This document shows positions 1-11,880 of a stretch of DNA of 64,000 nt, in pieces. The DNA is from Rallus limicola (Eukaryota; Chordata; Aves; Gruiformes; Rallidae), in contig JAKCOZ010000005.1 of NCBI GenBank assembly GCA_022605955.1, positions 56,293,750 through 56,357,749 on the forward strand. The letters are read 5' to 3'. Position 1 is the stretch's first letter; every line of letters begins with the position of its first letter. Below the pieces are notes generated by a model. That model searched no databases. It saw only the letters and a program-made list of their open reading frames with translations, and was not told the DNA's origin. The position numbers were made by a program, and so were the translations under genes.

Positions 1-224
1 AGACTTCTTGTTAACACATAAGCAGGGGAGGTCCCTACAGCTGTAACTGCATCCCTTTCCCTCCTTATACCCCAGGAGATGGGTGTTGTACCAGGACTGG
101 TTCCAGCAGTGCAGGCTCCGAGGGATGGAGGAACATTGTGGTACCCAGCGCTCCTGTCTGAGAAGCAGCTGCGTGGGACATAAGGTGAGATGTGATGTGT
201 GTCCCCACCACGAGCCCTCATGGG
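1..224. other. Non-repetitive sequence, no gene seen
   Basis: Unique-looking sequence before the first CR1 copy. The one open frame (from 83) has no recognisable protein features and runs into the CR1 copy, so I treat it as chance. Confidence 0.5.
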
Positions 225-491
225 GAGATGAAATGGTGTCAAGCTGCGCCAGGGGAGATTCAGGCTGGACATTAGGAAGCACTACTTCTCAGAAAGGGTA
301 GTCAGGCACTGGAATGCACTGCCCAGGGAGGTGGTGGAGTCACCAACCCTGGGGGTGTTCAAGGAGAGACTGGATGTTGTATTGAGGGACATGGTTTAGT
401 GGGAGCTGGTAGCAATAGGTGAATGGTTGGACTGGATGATCTTTTAGGTCTTTTCCAACCTTGATAATTCTGTGATTCTGTGATTCTGTGA
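225..491 (+). mobile_element. CR1 LINE, 3' end, sense strand
   Basis: The sequence carries the characteristic end of CR1 ORF2 and its 3' UTR: a 'gcgccaggggag' block, 'gcccagggaggtggtggagtc', then 'ggttggactggatgatctt' and 'ggtcttttccaacctt', finishing with three ATTCTGTG-type units at about 467-491. It is 5'-truncated, keeping only about 265 bases of an element that is several kilobases long when complete. No poly(A) tail is present, as expected for CR1. The ORF2 C-terminal frame keeps the older 'gtggtggagtc' spacing, unlike several other copies here. Confidence 0.93.
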
Positions 492-1386
492 AACCCTCTG
501 TGGGCTGGGTTGTGAACCACATCCTTGGGCTGATCCAGATCTGTGAAACACTCTTTGCTCCCCCAATTACTATGTTGTTGACCTGGATGGTTTCACCAGG
601 GGAAGGGGTTCAGCTGTGAGCAGCTTGGTGGATAGGAACTTCCTACCCCAGCTCCCTGGATTTGCCAGTGGAGAAAACCATTAGTAAGCTACATTTATAC
701 TCAAACTCTCCCCCAAATCCCCCAAGACACCTTTATTTTACCCCCTATTTGTTTTTCCCCTCTCTCTTTGGAACTGTCCCAAGAGCAAAAGCAGCGAGTG
801 ACTTTTCCCCACCCAGTGCTAAGCAGCTCCTGGCATAACCCAAATGAACCCGCTGGTATGAGGTGCAAAGCCATGCCAGCTTCCTTCCTCTCCCAGCAGA
901 AGGACGAGCCCACTTTGGGCCCCCACGATGCGACAGGGCAGGGGGAACATGGTGATGGCCGTGTGGCAGGGCTGGCCGTGCAGCTGGCTTTGATCAAAGC
1001 CTGGCAGCACTTGCTGCACCCGACAGCCCTGTTTACATTAGCTGGCAGGGAGCGGGTTTACATGGCATTTGCTAACCTGGTTGCTGGTCCCATCTGCCCA
1101 GAAAGTATCACTGCTTCCAGTGAGCTGGGGGAGGATGGGAAAGAGCAGACAACCTCTTCCCTGTGCGGCTGGATGGAGCGGAGGGACAGGGTTCCCACAC
1201 GTGGGGCTGTTTTGGTTGCCTGGCCTTGCAAAGTGGTGGCCAAAGCATGAAGCACTGCCCTGGCAAAGGTCCCATTGTGGTGACAGGAAGCTCCCTCCCT
1301 GTTGGGTTTTTGACTGGTTTGCTGCCCCTGATTCCATTGAAGCACTTGGGTGGTGGAGTCACAAGATGAATGCTCCTTTTCTTAGG
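492..1386. other. Unique sequence, no gene recognised; one TCF/LEF-like palindrome
   Basis: Open frames exist on both strands (up to 160 codons at 768-1250), but they overlap one another, have no domain signature and no splice or promoter context. The only point of note is a perfect 14-base palindrome at 987-1000 containing the TCF/LEF core on both strands. Confidence 0.5.
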
Positions 1387-1700
1387 GAATCACAGAGTTG
1401 TAGGGGTTGGAAGAGACCTCCAGAGATGAAGTCCAGACCTCTGTCAAAGCAGGTTCCCTAGAGGACAAACAGGTCTTGAATATCTCCAGAGAAGGAGATT
1501 CCACACTCCCTTGGGCAGCGTGTCCCAGGGATCTGTCACCCTCACTGTGAAAAAGTTCTTCCACGTATTGGTGTGGAACTTCCTATGCTCCAACTTGAGG
1601 CCATCACCCTTTATCCTGTCCCCACAGACCATTGGAAAGAGGTTGGCCTTTTCCCCCTGTGTCCCACACTTGAGATATTTATAAACATTACTGGGTTAGA
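1387..1700 (-). mobile_element. CR1 LINE, 3' end, antisense
   Basis: Read on the minus strand this is the end of CR1 ORF2 plus the 3' UTR. On the plus strand it starts 'gaatcacagagttgtagg', continues through 'ggttggaagagacctcc' and 'gggcagcgtgtcccaggg', and ends near 'gatatttataaacatta'. The minus-strand translation keeps the conserved tail of ORF2 (for example KNFFTVRVT..WD.LP). After LPKGVW it runs in a shifted frame, which it shares with the copies at 11.6, 27.9 and 53.0 kb. It is 5'-truncated and clearly older than those copies. Confidence 0.93.
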
Positions 1701-4139
1701 ACTGGGTTTTTCCCTTTTTCTCTGGCACCATGTACAAGGGGTTTGAATGATTGTGGCACTGGGAGGCTGTGGAGCCAGGAGCTTGGTCCATGTGTGTTTG
1801 CTGAGCTCTTGGGTGACCACAGGCTAACTGCAGGCAGCATTACCCCACAAAACTCATATGCCCTTAGGATGAAAAATAATCTGCTGTGATTTCTGCCCTG
1901 CAAGAGTTTTTGGGAGCTACAGCAAGGCACAAAGCCAGATCCACTGATGGAGGAGAAATCTGGTCTCTTGGAGGCAAAAGAAAACAATCGGGTCATGCAA
2001 GGATCCAGGGAATGGTGTGGGATCCGTGTGGGGCTTTGAGGTGGTGGGGGGAAGAGGTGTGAGAGATGCCTTGGGAGCTCCTGTGGTGCATTTTGAGTGT
2101 GTCCACCTGGCAGGCAGACAGGAGCACACCTCTGCCTGTGGTTGGTGGCTTTTTTGACACCTCTTTTACTTCTTTTGCTGGTGTACCCAGGGGTTACACT
2201 GGATCTGCCAGGATACAGCAGATGCTTTTTTGGGTTTTGTGCTCACTTGTGCAGCTTCCTACCTCTGTGCTGGTTGGGAATGTAAGAACCTCTGATTCAG
2301 GTTTGCTTGTCAGACGCCGTATTTATGGTTCCCCATGCAGTGGTGGTGTGTCCACTAACCTAACATCAGAGGAGAGACCTGCAGCCTGCTGTCAAGAGGG
2401 CAAGGAGGATTTAATAACATGCAGGGAGTTTCCAGACATCAACATGGACAGGAACTGGCCAATCATGGTGCTGGCAGGCCCCCCAAAAGGGACCACTCAT
2501 TAGTGGGTGACAAACAGCACGTTTCTAGGGCAGGACTGAGCATCCCTGCACATCCCTAGTGAGGTACCTGCCATTTAGTTGTCACTCCTGGAAACTGTCG
2601 CCTTCACTTTTGCAGAACGTCACCCGTCCTATTTCCTTGCACTCCTTGGAATGTGCTAAGTAATCAAAAGAGCAGCTGACAAAATAAATGAGGGAAGTGT
2701 GGGGTTTTATGGAGATGCTGCACAAAGGGCATGACAGGCCATTTGGGATGTGCCACTTCTGCCCTTCGCGAGCCTTCACAGTCACGGGGCAGCTGGCAGA
2801 AAGGGCTGCTCCCACCCTTCGTGCGCTCAGACACGGTGCCTCCGTCCTTGTCTTTGGTGCTATCTGTCTGCTATCCTAATTAGCCAGAGTTCTGCTACCT
2901 CTCCTAGCAGACATGATGCAAAATAAATGACCTAAGAATTCCCCCCAGAGCATGGCTCATTAGTGATGGACCAAACACCAGGAAAAGCACAAGAAGGGCT
3001 GGCGGGAGCCCTGCAAGGAGGTGAGCTAAATGATCTACCAGCTTCTTTCCCTTCACATGGCATGGAGCTGCGACCTGGGTTGCACCCTGAAAGCGCCCTG
3101 GCTCACACCCTGCAGCCACGCAGCTCCAAGTGTGGTCGAGCCCTTTCTGAGTCCACACGCCCTTCCCAGTTATTCCACAGTCCTCATGAACATATGGCTC
3201 TGGCAGTTGTCAAAAAATGTTGGACAGAGGCTTTGTGGTCGGCTTGATCTGTCCCATCTGGTCATCCGATCTCTTTGTTCGCTGGACTCTGATCCCTCCA
3301 CTCGTGGAGATAATTTGAGTACCGCTTCCCTTGGTCTTTTTTTCTTTCTGCTGTCTCGTTTTTTTTCCCTGCTAGGGAAATACAGCCTTCTCCTTCTTGG
3401 CTTCAGGGATAAAAATGGTATGGCTTGACCCTGGCTGCCTGAAGACATTTGTTTAGTCTTTCCTGTATTGCAGAGCACACAGTGAGTGCATTGCAGCAAA
3501 CCTGTCCAAGTTCAGCAGGGCGGTTTGCAGCAGGAGGACCAGAAGAGATGAGAAATATCATGCTCTCACATTGAAACTTGACTTTTCATCAAGGTGAGGC
3601 TTAGCAGTTGGTCTCTACCTTTATTTTCTCCCCTCAAGTCACTTTAGCCTGTCTCTTTGTTCTCAATGTGCCCAGCACCTGGCACCATCTGGAGAAGAGA
3701 TGAGGGGTCCTCGAGGGTCATGTCCATTGTAATTCCTCTCTCCTTTTTATCAGACCTCTGTTCTTCCGGACCGGGCTCTGGCTGAACCCCAGTGAACTTC
3801 CCCTGCATCCCCACTCTCTTCACCCTTCCCTGCTGCTGCCTTTGCAGCCATGAACTTCCCGTGCCCGACCCGAGAGCGTCTCTAAGAGGTGTGATTCAAG
3901 CTGCGGGGGAATGGCTGCAGCCAGAGGAAGGAGATCGCTGACCCACCCCTGGCTCCCACTCAACCTTCCTAATTAAGGGAGGAATGTCTCTGGATGTGAG
4001 TGCTCCTGGCTGAGCAGCACCATGGGCCACTTGGCTTTGCTCTGTGGCTGCTTCCTTTGCGACCGCTTCCATCTGCGTGGGTCACGCCAGGCAAAGCACA
4101 TCATGTGCCCTGATGGGTCAGCATGTTTTGTTGCAGCAG
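1701..4139. other. Unique sequence, no gene recognised
   Basis: Nothing repetitive or coding was identified. A T-rich stretch lies at about 3338-3369. Open frames at 2066-2503 and 3030-3428 lack any recognisable protein feature and overlap frames on the other strand. Confidence 0.5.
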
Positions 4140-4279
4140 TACCAGCAGGGAGGAAGAGGACTGGGAGGAAGAGGAGGATGGTGCACCGACTGAGGAAGGC
4201 CTGCAGGGTGACTCGGTGCATAGAGATGTGCCTCTTCTCCTGGCACGGGCAATTTTCCCTCCCATGCCAAGGGTGTTTT

Positions 4280-4360
4280 GGGATGGTCCACCACATCCTT
4301 GGTGGTGGGATGGTCCACCACATGCTGGGTGGTGGGATGGTCCATCACATCCTTGCCTCC
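4280..4360. repeat. Minisatellite, 3 x 27 bp
   Basis: Three head-to-tail units occur at 4280-4306, 4307-4333 and 4334-4360, each starting GGGATGGTCCACCACAT. Units 1 and 2 differ only in the segment before the final 'ggtggt'; unit 3 has drifted at its end ('gcctcc'). The unit length keeps any reading frame open (27 = 9 codons), which explains open frames on both strands here without implying a gene. Confidence 0.95.
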
Positions 4361-4571
4361 TAGTGCTTGTTTCTTAGTGTGAATTTGGAGACTCGTGGTC
4401 AAATGGCAGCTGCTCTCCTCTGCTTACCATTGCATGATTGATCAATAAGGAGCAGTCTCTCCTACTTTGAGGACCCCTCCCAGAGCTTTACAGGTCCATA
4501 AAAAATCTCTCTTTGGCTTTCTGTCTTCACCGGCACTGTGCAAATGCAATGTAATGCAAGGGAGGTGGCAC

Positions 4572-4647
4572 GGAGCAGGGGCACAACATGGAGTAACACT
4601 GGAGCAGGGGCACAACATGGAGTAACACCAGAGCCGGGTAACAACAG
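4572..4647. repeat. Minisatellite, 2 x 29 bp plus a decayed third unit
   Basis: Two 29-base units at 4572-4600 and 4601-4629 begin GGAGCAGGGGCACAACATGG and differ only at the last base. A third, degraded unit follows from 4630 ('agagccgggtaacaacag'). Repetitive peptides in minus-strand frames here are a by-product of the tandem array. Confidence 0.93.
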
Positions 4648-5619
4648 CGCGGAAACAAACTGCCACCTTGACGGTGGCAAACCTGGGCTGGCAGGGGTTC
4701 ATCCCATCCTTGTGATGACCACAGTGTGGTGCCTGTGGGTTGCTTGGGGCTCTTTGCATCCCACAAAACTGGGGATAGGTCCCAGCATCAAAGCCGGTCG
4801 CCCTCTCAAAGCCGCCAGTGCCGCTCGAGTCAATGGGGCTCCACGCTCGAGTAAGGCAAACAGGATTTAACCTTTGCTATGGCTTGTCCTGGCCAAGAGC
4901 TATTGTTAACAAACTTGGACCTCGTCCATTTGGCCCGGGAGGTTATAACAGTGGAGAGTAAATAATCTGACATTTGCAATAAGTTAATATTTATAAACTC
5001 AGGGCCTGCTCCTGCTTCCATTGCCATTGAGGAAAAGGGTTTAGCCATGGACTTTGCCTCTGGAGGAGCAGAGCTCTGCATCAGAAAGGATTGTAAAGTA
5101 TAGCAGAGCAGCTAAAAATCCCATAAGCAGATTTTACACCCTGCCCTGCAAATACAATAGCAGGTACTGTTACAGCACAGCCTAAGAGAAAAAAAAATTC
5201 CACCACTGAAAATATCCCCTTTGCACCTCCATGCAGGTCTGTGGAATGTGATTTCTTTATTTACCTTGGGGTGTTTTTTTTCCCTAACAATTTAAGCTGA
5301 CACCTCCATGGTGGCATTTTTAAAATATTAGGGAAAATCTTTTTTAAAAATGAAAATACCTTAATTTTTAATTTTTTTTCCCCCTAGGCCACCTCTTCCT
5401 AAGAGGATTTTTCTCCCCTCCCTTTATATACAGTCATCTTTACAGTGCTTCCACTCCTGCAAAGACACAGGCACGTGCTTGGCTGTAAGTACCCAATAAT
5501 CCTATTCACTTGGTGAATGTTTCAATGCTTCTAGTTCAATATAGACACAGGCTTGGCAGCCTGGGGGCCTGGGTTCTCAATAAATAACTTCATTGATGGA
5601 TCAAGCCAATGCCTAAGGA
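4648..5619. other. Unique sequence with an AT-rich patch, no gene recognised
   Basis: Nothing coding was identified. The stretch from about 5185 to 5420 is A+T-rich, with short A and T homopolymers. Confidence 0.5.
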
Positions 5620-5760
5620 TAACTCTGAGCTATCACGGAAGTCAGAGCTGGAAAAGACCAGTAGGTTCCTCCAGCCTGTCTCCCTGCCAGTGCAGTGCTC
5701 CTCGTTATTTCTCATCAGAAAAGAGATCCAGTTCCCTGGATGTTTCATTTAGCTTGGACA
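5620..5760 (-). mobile_element. Possible old CR1 3' end, antisense
   Basis: The segment 'agctggaaaagacc...ctccagcctgtctccctgcc' resembles the start of an antisense CR1 3' UTR ('gctggaaaagacc', 'tccagcc', 'ccctgcc'). The tail octamer array is not preserved and similarity fades after about 100 bases. It may be an ancient CR1 lineage or a chance match. Confidence 0.35.
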
Positions 5761-8700
5761 CATCTGCTAAGGTCTGCAGATTTCAGTCCAAAAAACAAGA
5801 AAGTTATTTATTCAGTTAAATTTTCAAGTATTTGGGGAACTTTTTGCCAGTGTCCTTTATTTTTTCCCCCACTGTGCTTCCAAGATGTCCATTTAAGCAG
5901 TTTTGCATGCACCTGTAATGCAGAGCACCAGTGTATTTATTTTAAAGGAAGAGGTGCAGGTGATGAATGTCTCATTAGCACTGCTTTAATCACTTAATTT
6001 TGGAAGGGAGCTGCCAAGCTCCTAGCTGGAGCATTGTGAGCAGGGATTTCAAGGGATTTTATTTCTCTTGGAGTTTTCTTGCCAGGGGTAGGTTGCAAGG
6101 ATTGGTAGCTGAGCAGGTTATGGAATTATAATCCAAAAATTGTCTGTTGGAATCACCAGGTAACCACATGCACAGATAGCAGCCCTCCTTCCATATGCAG
6201 GCACAGCAAATTTCAGCTCCTCCTGTGGGACCTACTCCTTGTTCTGGCAGGTAATGTGTTGGATGCAAGTGGTGGTTTCCTCTGTGCAGCTTCTCGTAGG
6301 GTCTGAGACCCCGCAGACTGGTTGCAATGGGTGAGACAGGGAGAGGAGCTCAGTGCAGGAGCGCTGGGGAGTTTGGGAAGGAGCTGGGAGCCTCCTGTGC
6401 AGAGCTTTCTGCTCCTCAGCAGCCTTGGAGGTGGAAGCATGGGGCAGGGTGAGCTTTCCCTTTGCATCAGGGAGGTGTCTTTGCCTCATGCAAAGGGTGG
6501 AGAGGGCAGAGCATTGGGCTGGTGTAGACAAGAGAGGGGAGGAACCCCAATGTATATGCCCAGAGAAGAGCAAATAATTCAGCGGAATGAGGAAGACCAG
6601 GGTGGTGATTACTGGTGTTCCTGGGAATGCCATAGAATAAGCATCCTAATGCTGAACTGCAGAGTGGTTTTGCACACACAAAGCAGGTTGGATCAACGGA
6701 AACACAGGATGGGAGTTCATAGTGTCGAAACGGTGTCCTGTGCTGAGATGCAAAACAAGAAACACTTTTTATAGCCTTTTTTTTTTAATTTTGTTTTGGG
6801 TTTTATTGTAGGTTTTGGTCTTAAATTGAAGTTTCAGAATGGAGGTCTGGATGCCACTAAATTAATACCGCTGCTCTCCCTCTTGGGTGGTGTTAGCAGG
6901 GTTAATGGGTGGACTGTAACCTTTAAATTAGGGTCAGGTGTAAAAAATGGACTTAATAAGCACCACTCCTGAGGTGGAAGGTGGAGGTGAAAAGCAAAAC
7001 ACTAATGCATTGAATATGCTGCTTTGCCTCTATCCAAACAAGTGGTGAAATATTTGATTAGTTAAAAAGTTACAGATAAACGTGAATCTCCCTTGGTTGG
7101 TTTGGAAAGCTGGAGAGGAGACCTTCTGGCTGGTGGTGAAGGTGCTGCTGTGAGGTCTGTCATCTGCAGATAACCTTCCACCACTGAGCACCACAGAGAT
7201 GAGGCAGATCCACTGGCAGGTCAATCAGGAGAGAGATTTGAGCCAAATAAGGGCCTTGCAGGGGTGAGAGGGACTGTTCAAGGTGTTGGATGGAGCAGAC
7301 TATTGAGAAGAGGCATGCCGAAATGCATGTGGTGCATGGAGACAACTCTAAACCGCTTCAGAACGGGGTGTTCAGAGACAGCAGGTCAGCATGAGACACT
7401 TGGCTGATAACCAAGAGGCTCTGTGCACTCAGGGTGAGATACTGGGCAATAACAAACCCCCTCTCAGCAACCTTGCACAGACCAATGCCCATCCACAGTG
7501 ACACCTGGTACTTTGATCATGATAATTTGGTCCAGGTTAACACTGCCTATAACATGAACCGACTTAGCATGAGGGTCGGTGTGATGCTTTCTCCCTTTGG
7601 ACATTGGGCAAAGCATTTTGCAGCTCACAGAAGAGAGGTTTCAATCCTCCAGTTACTTGTAATCCCATGTCACAAGGGGCTGACAACACCAAGGCTCCTA
7701 CAAAGTGAAGTCCTAGCAAGGACTTAGCACTAGGAGGAGACAGTGAAGGGCTGCAGGCGGGTGGTTTCTGACTAGGGCTTGTATCCTGATTGACCAAGCA
7801 CTAAGGGAGCCTCCACAAATGTGGGAATTACTTAGGTATTTCCAAAAGTTTTGAAGGCACCCAGCTGCCTGCAGTTAAGTGACTGGTTGGGTTTTGGGAG
7901 AGGATAACTGGTATTTTAGGTGGGAGCAAAATGAAGCGCCGAATTCATAGGTATCCCTGGGAGAAGTAAACACAGGCATTATTGTGTTGGACTGGAAAGC
8001 CTTATACACCATTGATTACTCTCTGAGTGAGCTGTGTTATTTATTGGACATGAAAACTATTTACTAGCTGTTTAATCCTAGCAAAAAGGGAAAAATAGTA
8101 ACAGTCCATAAGTCCCCGGCAATGGAGTTAGCCCATGGAATCAGTTTTTATCCTTTCCTCTTTTGCCCATCCTTCCTGTGATTTGTCCTGTTGTTTGTCC
8201 ATGACAGGGGAGAAAGTGGAGCTGCTTGCACCCATCCAAAAGAAATTACATTGGAAGAAACAGCCAGAAGAAATGTAGGAAAGCACTTGGTCAAAGGAGC
8301 CTATGTTACATCTAAGTCACATGTTGGGTGTTCCTTAAAACTGAACCCAACATCTGACCAGGAAACACTTTTCCAAGTTGCAATCACTTTTGCATGTGCA
8401 TGTTTTTGTGTGACTGTTTCAGAGCATGGTGCTTCAGCTCTTCTGGATTCTTCCTCATCATCCCGTTCTCTTTTCTCCTGACTCTGAGTCATGGCACCAG
8501 TTCTGCTGTCTTTGCAGAGCAGATGTTCCCCAAAATGCTGTGTGGAAGGGTGTGGTGACTGCAGAGATTTCTCATCCTGCCAGGACCTCCAAGAAATCAC
8601 TCCTGGGCTTTGGAACCCATTGATCTTCATCACTTCCCTGTGGTACTTCTGCAGTCATCTTTTGATAGTGCCAGTGCTCCTGTTACAATGGCATGGCTCC

Positions 8701-8911
8701 CACCTGCCAGGGAAAAGCACTCCTCAGAGTTTTCCCTTCCTCCAGGAGTCTGGTAGAGGGGACAGGCAAAGCCATCCATAAGAAGGATGTGAAGGCCATC
8801 ACAAGATGGTTGAGAGGTTCTTTCAAGAACTTATACCTCCCCTTGCAAGATCACCTCTGAAAATCCCTCTGAGGCAATTTTTATTTTTTACTTTTAATGG
8901 ATTCCTAGACA
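5761..8911. other. Unique sequence, no gene recognised
   Basis: No repeat family or exon was identified over about 3.1 kb. A T-rich run lies at about 6775-6800. Open frames of 60-150 codons (for example 6322-6774) overlap frames on the opposite strand and show no domain or signal features. Confidence 0.5.
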
Positions 8912-9078
8912 AAGTCCATCCCTGGAGGTGTTCAAGGCCAGGTTGGATGGGGCCCTGGGAAACTTTGTGTAGATCCAGGCCTGGAAGTTTGTAGGCCTGC
9001 CTGTGGCAGGGGGGTTGGAGCTCTGTGACCCTCGGGGTCTGTTCCAACCCAGACCTATGGGATTCTATGATTCTATGA
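8912..9078 (+). mobile_element. CR1 LINE, short 3' end, sense strand
   Basis: A 5'-truncated CR1 of about 165 bases. It contains 'ggaggtgttcaaggccagg', 'ttggatggggccctggg', 'ggttggagctctgtgacc' and 'tgttccaacccagacc', and ends in 'gattctatgattctatga' at 9078. It belongs to the same subtype as the copy at 31.95 kb, which shares the 'aggcctgga' and 'ttggagctctgtga' blocks. Confidence 0.93.
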
Positions 9079-10405
9079 AGCAGCACTAAGACAAATAATA
9101 TCCCATCTGCAGTAGAAATTATATTGTACCTATGATACTCAGCAGATAGAAAAGGGACAAGAGCTGTAGGAAGAGGTGGTATATGCATATATAAAATATG
9201 TATATATATTATCAAAGAGTTGGAAAAAAGAGCTGAACTTTGTGAGCACAAACCTGTCCTTATAATCTGTATGTGGGATTATCTGCTCTGTCATCTAAAT
9301 GTGCAAACACCATAATGCTTTTACATTTAACCAAAATAATTCTAAGCCTTATCTAAGAAGGCTGCGTTTGAGAGCAGTGAAAGCCTTAATGCTAACAACA
9401 TATTTTTTTGTTCTCTAAATTCCTATCCTTAATTTAATATAATCCACTGCTGTTTTAAAGGGATATTAATATTCTTTTCAAAGTGTTTGGGACTTTTACA
9501 TAATTTAAAAAATATTTGCAGCTGTTTTGAATGTATCTGCAAGCACTGATAGACAAAAGGCATGGATATCCATAAGAACGTTGTCATAATACATTCCATA
9601 TTAACGTAAGCAAAAAAGAATGTTTGCTCAGGAATACCAAAAAAGGTGATTGGAAGACCCACTTCTATGGCCTTAACATCTTCCTGCTAAACAAGTTACA
9701 CTCCTTCTTTCTTTTTCTTTCTTTTTTTTTTTTTTTTGTTCCCCCTGCATTCTTACTTAATTGGTTACTTGCATCTGCCTTTTAAAATTAGCAGCTTTTT
9801 TACATTTGGATCATCCATAGAGCTGAGCTGGGGCCATTTGTTTCAGATTTCCAGAAATGATTTATTTGTACTGTAATGGGATGGAATCATACAGTGTTTC
9901 CCATTTGTTTTCAGACTTAGTTCAGAGTATAGTTTAAGCTCTCATAGTATATCTGGGAGTGCTGATTCCACTCTCATGTCCAAGGCCCACAAATCTTTTC
10001 TTTCACGCTGTTTGCACCTTTCTCTCACTGCATAAAAATCAAGGTCCCAAGGTCAATATTCCATTAGGGAAAAAAGGGGAGAGATTATCACAGAGGCTGA
10101 AAATTTTTGCTCCTGGCTAAATCACTCAAGGATGGTGTGTGTGTGTGCCTAAGCAATGTGGTGAAGAGCAGGGTAAAAAGTTTCTGGAGTGAATTCCTTT
10201 TCCCTTCCATCCCCTGTGCTATTTTCTAAGTCCTGACAGAGGATGGGATCTTACTTATGCTTCATATTGTGCATAGGTGCAGCAAGAGAACCTCTTTGGA
10301 AGGAGATACCCACTAAAGTTACTTTATTCTCACTTTTCTAGTCACTGGGATGCTGTATGGATGTAGAAGATGGCAGTCTTGTCCTATAATAACTGACAAC
10401 TGTGG
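9079..10405. other. AT-rich unique sequence with simple repeats, no gene recognised
   Basis: Contains a TATA-rich stretch at about 9180-9215, a CT/poly(T) tract at 9702-9737 and a short (GT)n at about 10136. No coding or interspersed repeat signal was seen. Confidence 0.5.
9702..9737. repeat. CT-rich / poly(T) tract
   Basis: Runs of CTTT units pass into an uninterrupted T run of about 16 bases. No element body adjoins it that would make it the poly(A) tail of a minus-strand insertion. Confidence 0.85.
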
Positions 10406-10492
10406 AAACACAGAAAAAGAGGGTAGATGGGACCTCATGGAGCTGTCTTGTCAACTCCTCTTCCCACGGTAGGACTAGCTATAAAAAGAGAC
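10406..10492 (-). mobile_element. Possible old CR1 3' end, antisense
   Basis: 'acacagaaaaagagggtagatgggacctc' followed by 'gtcaactcctcttccca' and 'aggactagctata' has the order of blocks expected for the start of a decayed antisense CR1 3' UTR. Only about 85 bases are alignable by eye, so this is tentative. Confidence 0.35.
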
Positions 10493-10531
10493 TTCTGTTC
10501 CTTCTCTTCTTCTGTTCTTCCAGCCTTTAAG

Positions 10532-10600
10532 TTAAAAAAAACCAACAACCCAAAACCAAACCAACAAAACACACCAACAAACCAACAACCAATAATGTTG
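10532..10600. repeat. A+C-rich simple repeat (CAAC/CCAA-like)
   Basis: Imperfect repetition of CCAACAA, CCAAA and ACACACC units, then an A run of 10 at about 10607-10616. Almost free of G and T until its end. Confidence 0.85.
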
Positions 10601-10616
10601 GGGGGAAAAAAAAAAA

Positions 10617-11614
10617 GGAAGCAACAACTTTTTTATGACATACTGAAAGCTGTTTATGGCTACATTTGAGGGCACATCAGCATCCACGGTGCTTTAGGGG
10701 AGTTTTGATGGGTTGTTGCACTGATCTGGGCTTAAAATGAATGGACTGTCCCTCTCACCGTGATAATAGAACATGAGAGTATAAAAACTTTGAAGTGCAG
10801 GAGGCAGCTGAAAAGAAAACAATAAACTATGTATATGAGACTAGCTTGTTGCTTGGTGATTAAGAGATGAGGACCCCGTAGGTCAGCTCCCTATAGGTAC
10901 AAACAGATGTTTGCACTGTTTCACAGCTGCTAAATATGATATAAATCCAAAGAATTTCTCATGTTTTTATAAAGTAAAAAAAAAATACCCAGACAGCAAA
11001 TTTTTGGTCATTCAGATACTCTTACCAAATGACATCTGGTTTCTGTACTGCTTATTTAAGCAATCCTTAAAAAAATGTTTGCCAAGGGGAATAACTCAAA
11101 CCTTTTAGTTCTTCACCATATATAACTGTACAGTTTAGATTACAATGTAGCATGCAGAGTTTATTATAAGCAATGCAGTTCTTCATTTCTTAGCTAGTGA
11201 GTATTACTTTAAAGAAAATAGGATAAATATTATGTAATTAGTTCGGGGAAATTCATGTATAGTTACATTTCAGAGTACCCTAGTTTCAGATCCAAACGAT
11301 GACAAAGAAAATGAATTGTTTCCATATGTTAGGAGATAGCCTGACAGTTATGAGCAGAGAGTTAAGGCATAAAAATGCAGTGGGGCTCCCATTAAATGGA
11401 AAGAAACAAAAAGCAGTAAGTGGAGAAGTGTTAGCTGTGATGTGGAGGTGCTCTGAAGGCACCGTACCTGCTGTCAAGACCACAAGAGAAGGAGAAATGG
11501 GTGGTTTCACAAACGTGAGACCAGCAAGGCTTGTGCTTTGGTTTGCTCATGTCTAACAAGATGTCAACTTTGACTGAAGCTGTTGGTTCATGCATACCTA
11601 TCTGGGCATTCACA
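10617..11614. other. AT-rich unique sequence, no gene recognised
   Basis: No repeat or exon was identified. The frame at 10911-11108 has AT-rich codons and no supporting signals. Confidence 0.5.
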
Positions 11615-11880
11615 CGGTCTTTGGAGACAGGACAAGAGGCGATGGCCTCAAATTGGAGCACAGGGAGTTCCACACCAATCTGGGGAAGAACTTCTTCCCA
11701 GTGAGGGTGAGGGAGCCCTGGGCCAGGCTGCCCAGGGGGGTGTGGAGTCTCCTTCTCTGGAGAGATTCCAGCCCCATCTGGACACCGCCCTGTGTGCCCT
11801 GTCCTAGGGACCCTGCTTTGTCAGGGGGGTTGGAGCTGATGATCTCTGGAGGTCCATTCCAACCCCTGTGATTCTGTGAT
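11615..11880 (+). mobile_element. CR1 LINE, young-looking 3' end, sense strand
   Basis: Starts near 'tttggagacaggacaagagg' and ends at 'gtgattctgtgat' (11880). The translation of its 5' half is the conserved end of CR1 ORF2 ([20 protein letters not shown], then KNFFPVRV). Bases 11709-11768 are identical to 27943-28002 and 53070-53129. Within that block the phrase 'ggggggtgtggagtc' places the ORF2 tail in a different frame from older CR1 copies. The copy is 5'-truncated at almost the same point as the 53.0 kb copy. Confidence 0.95.
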
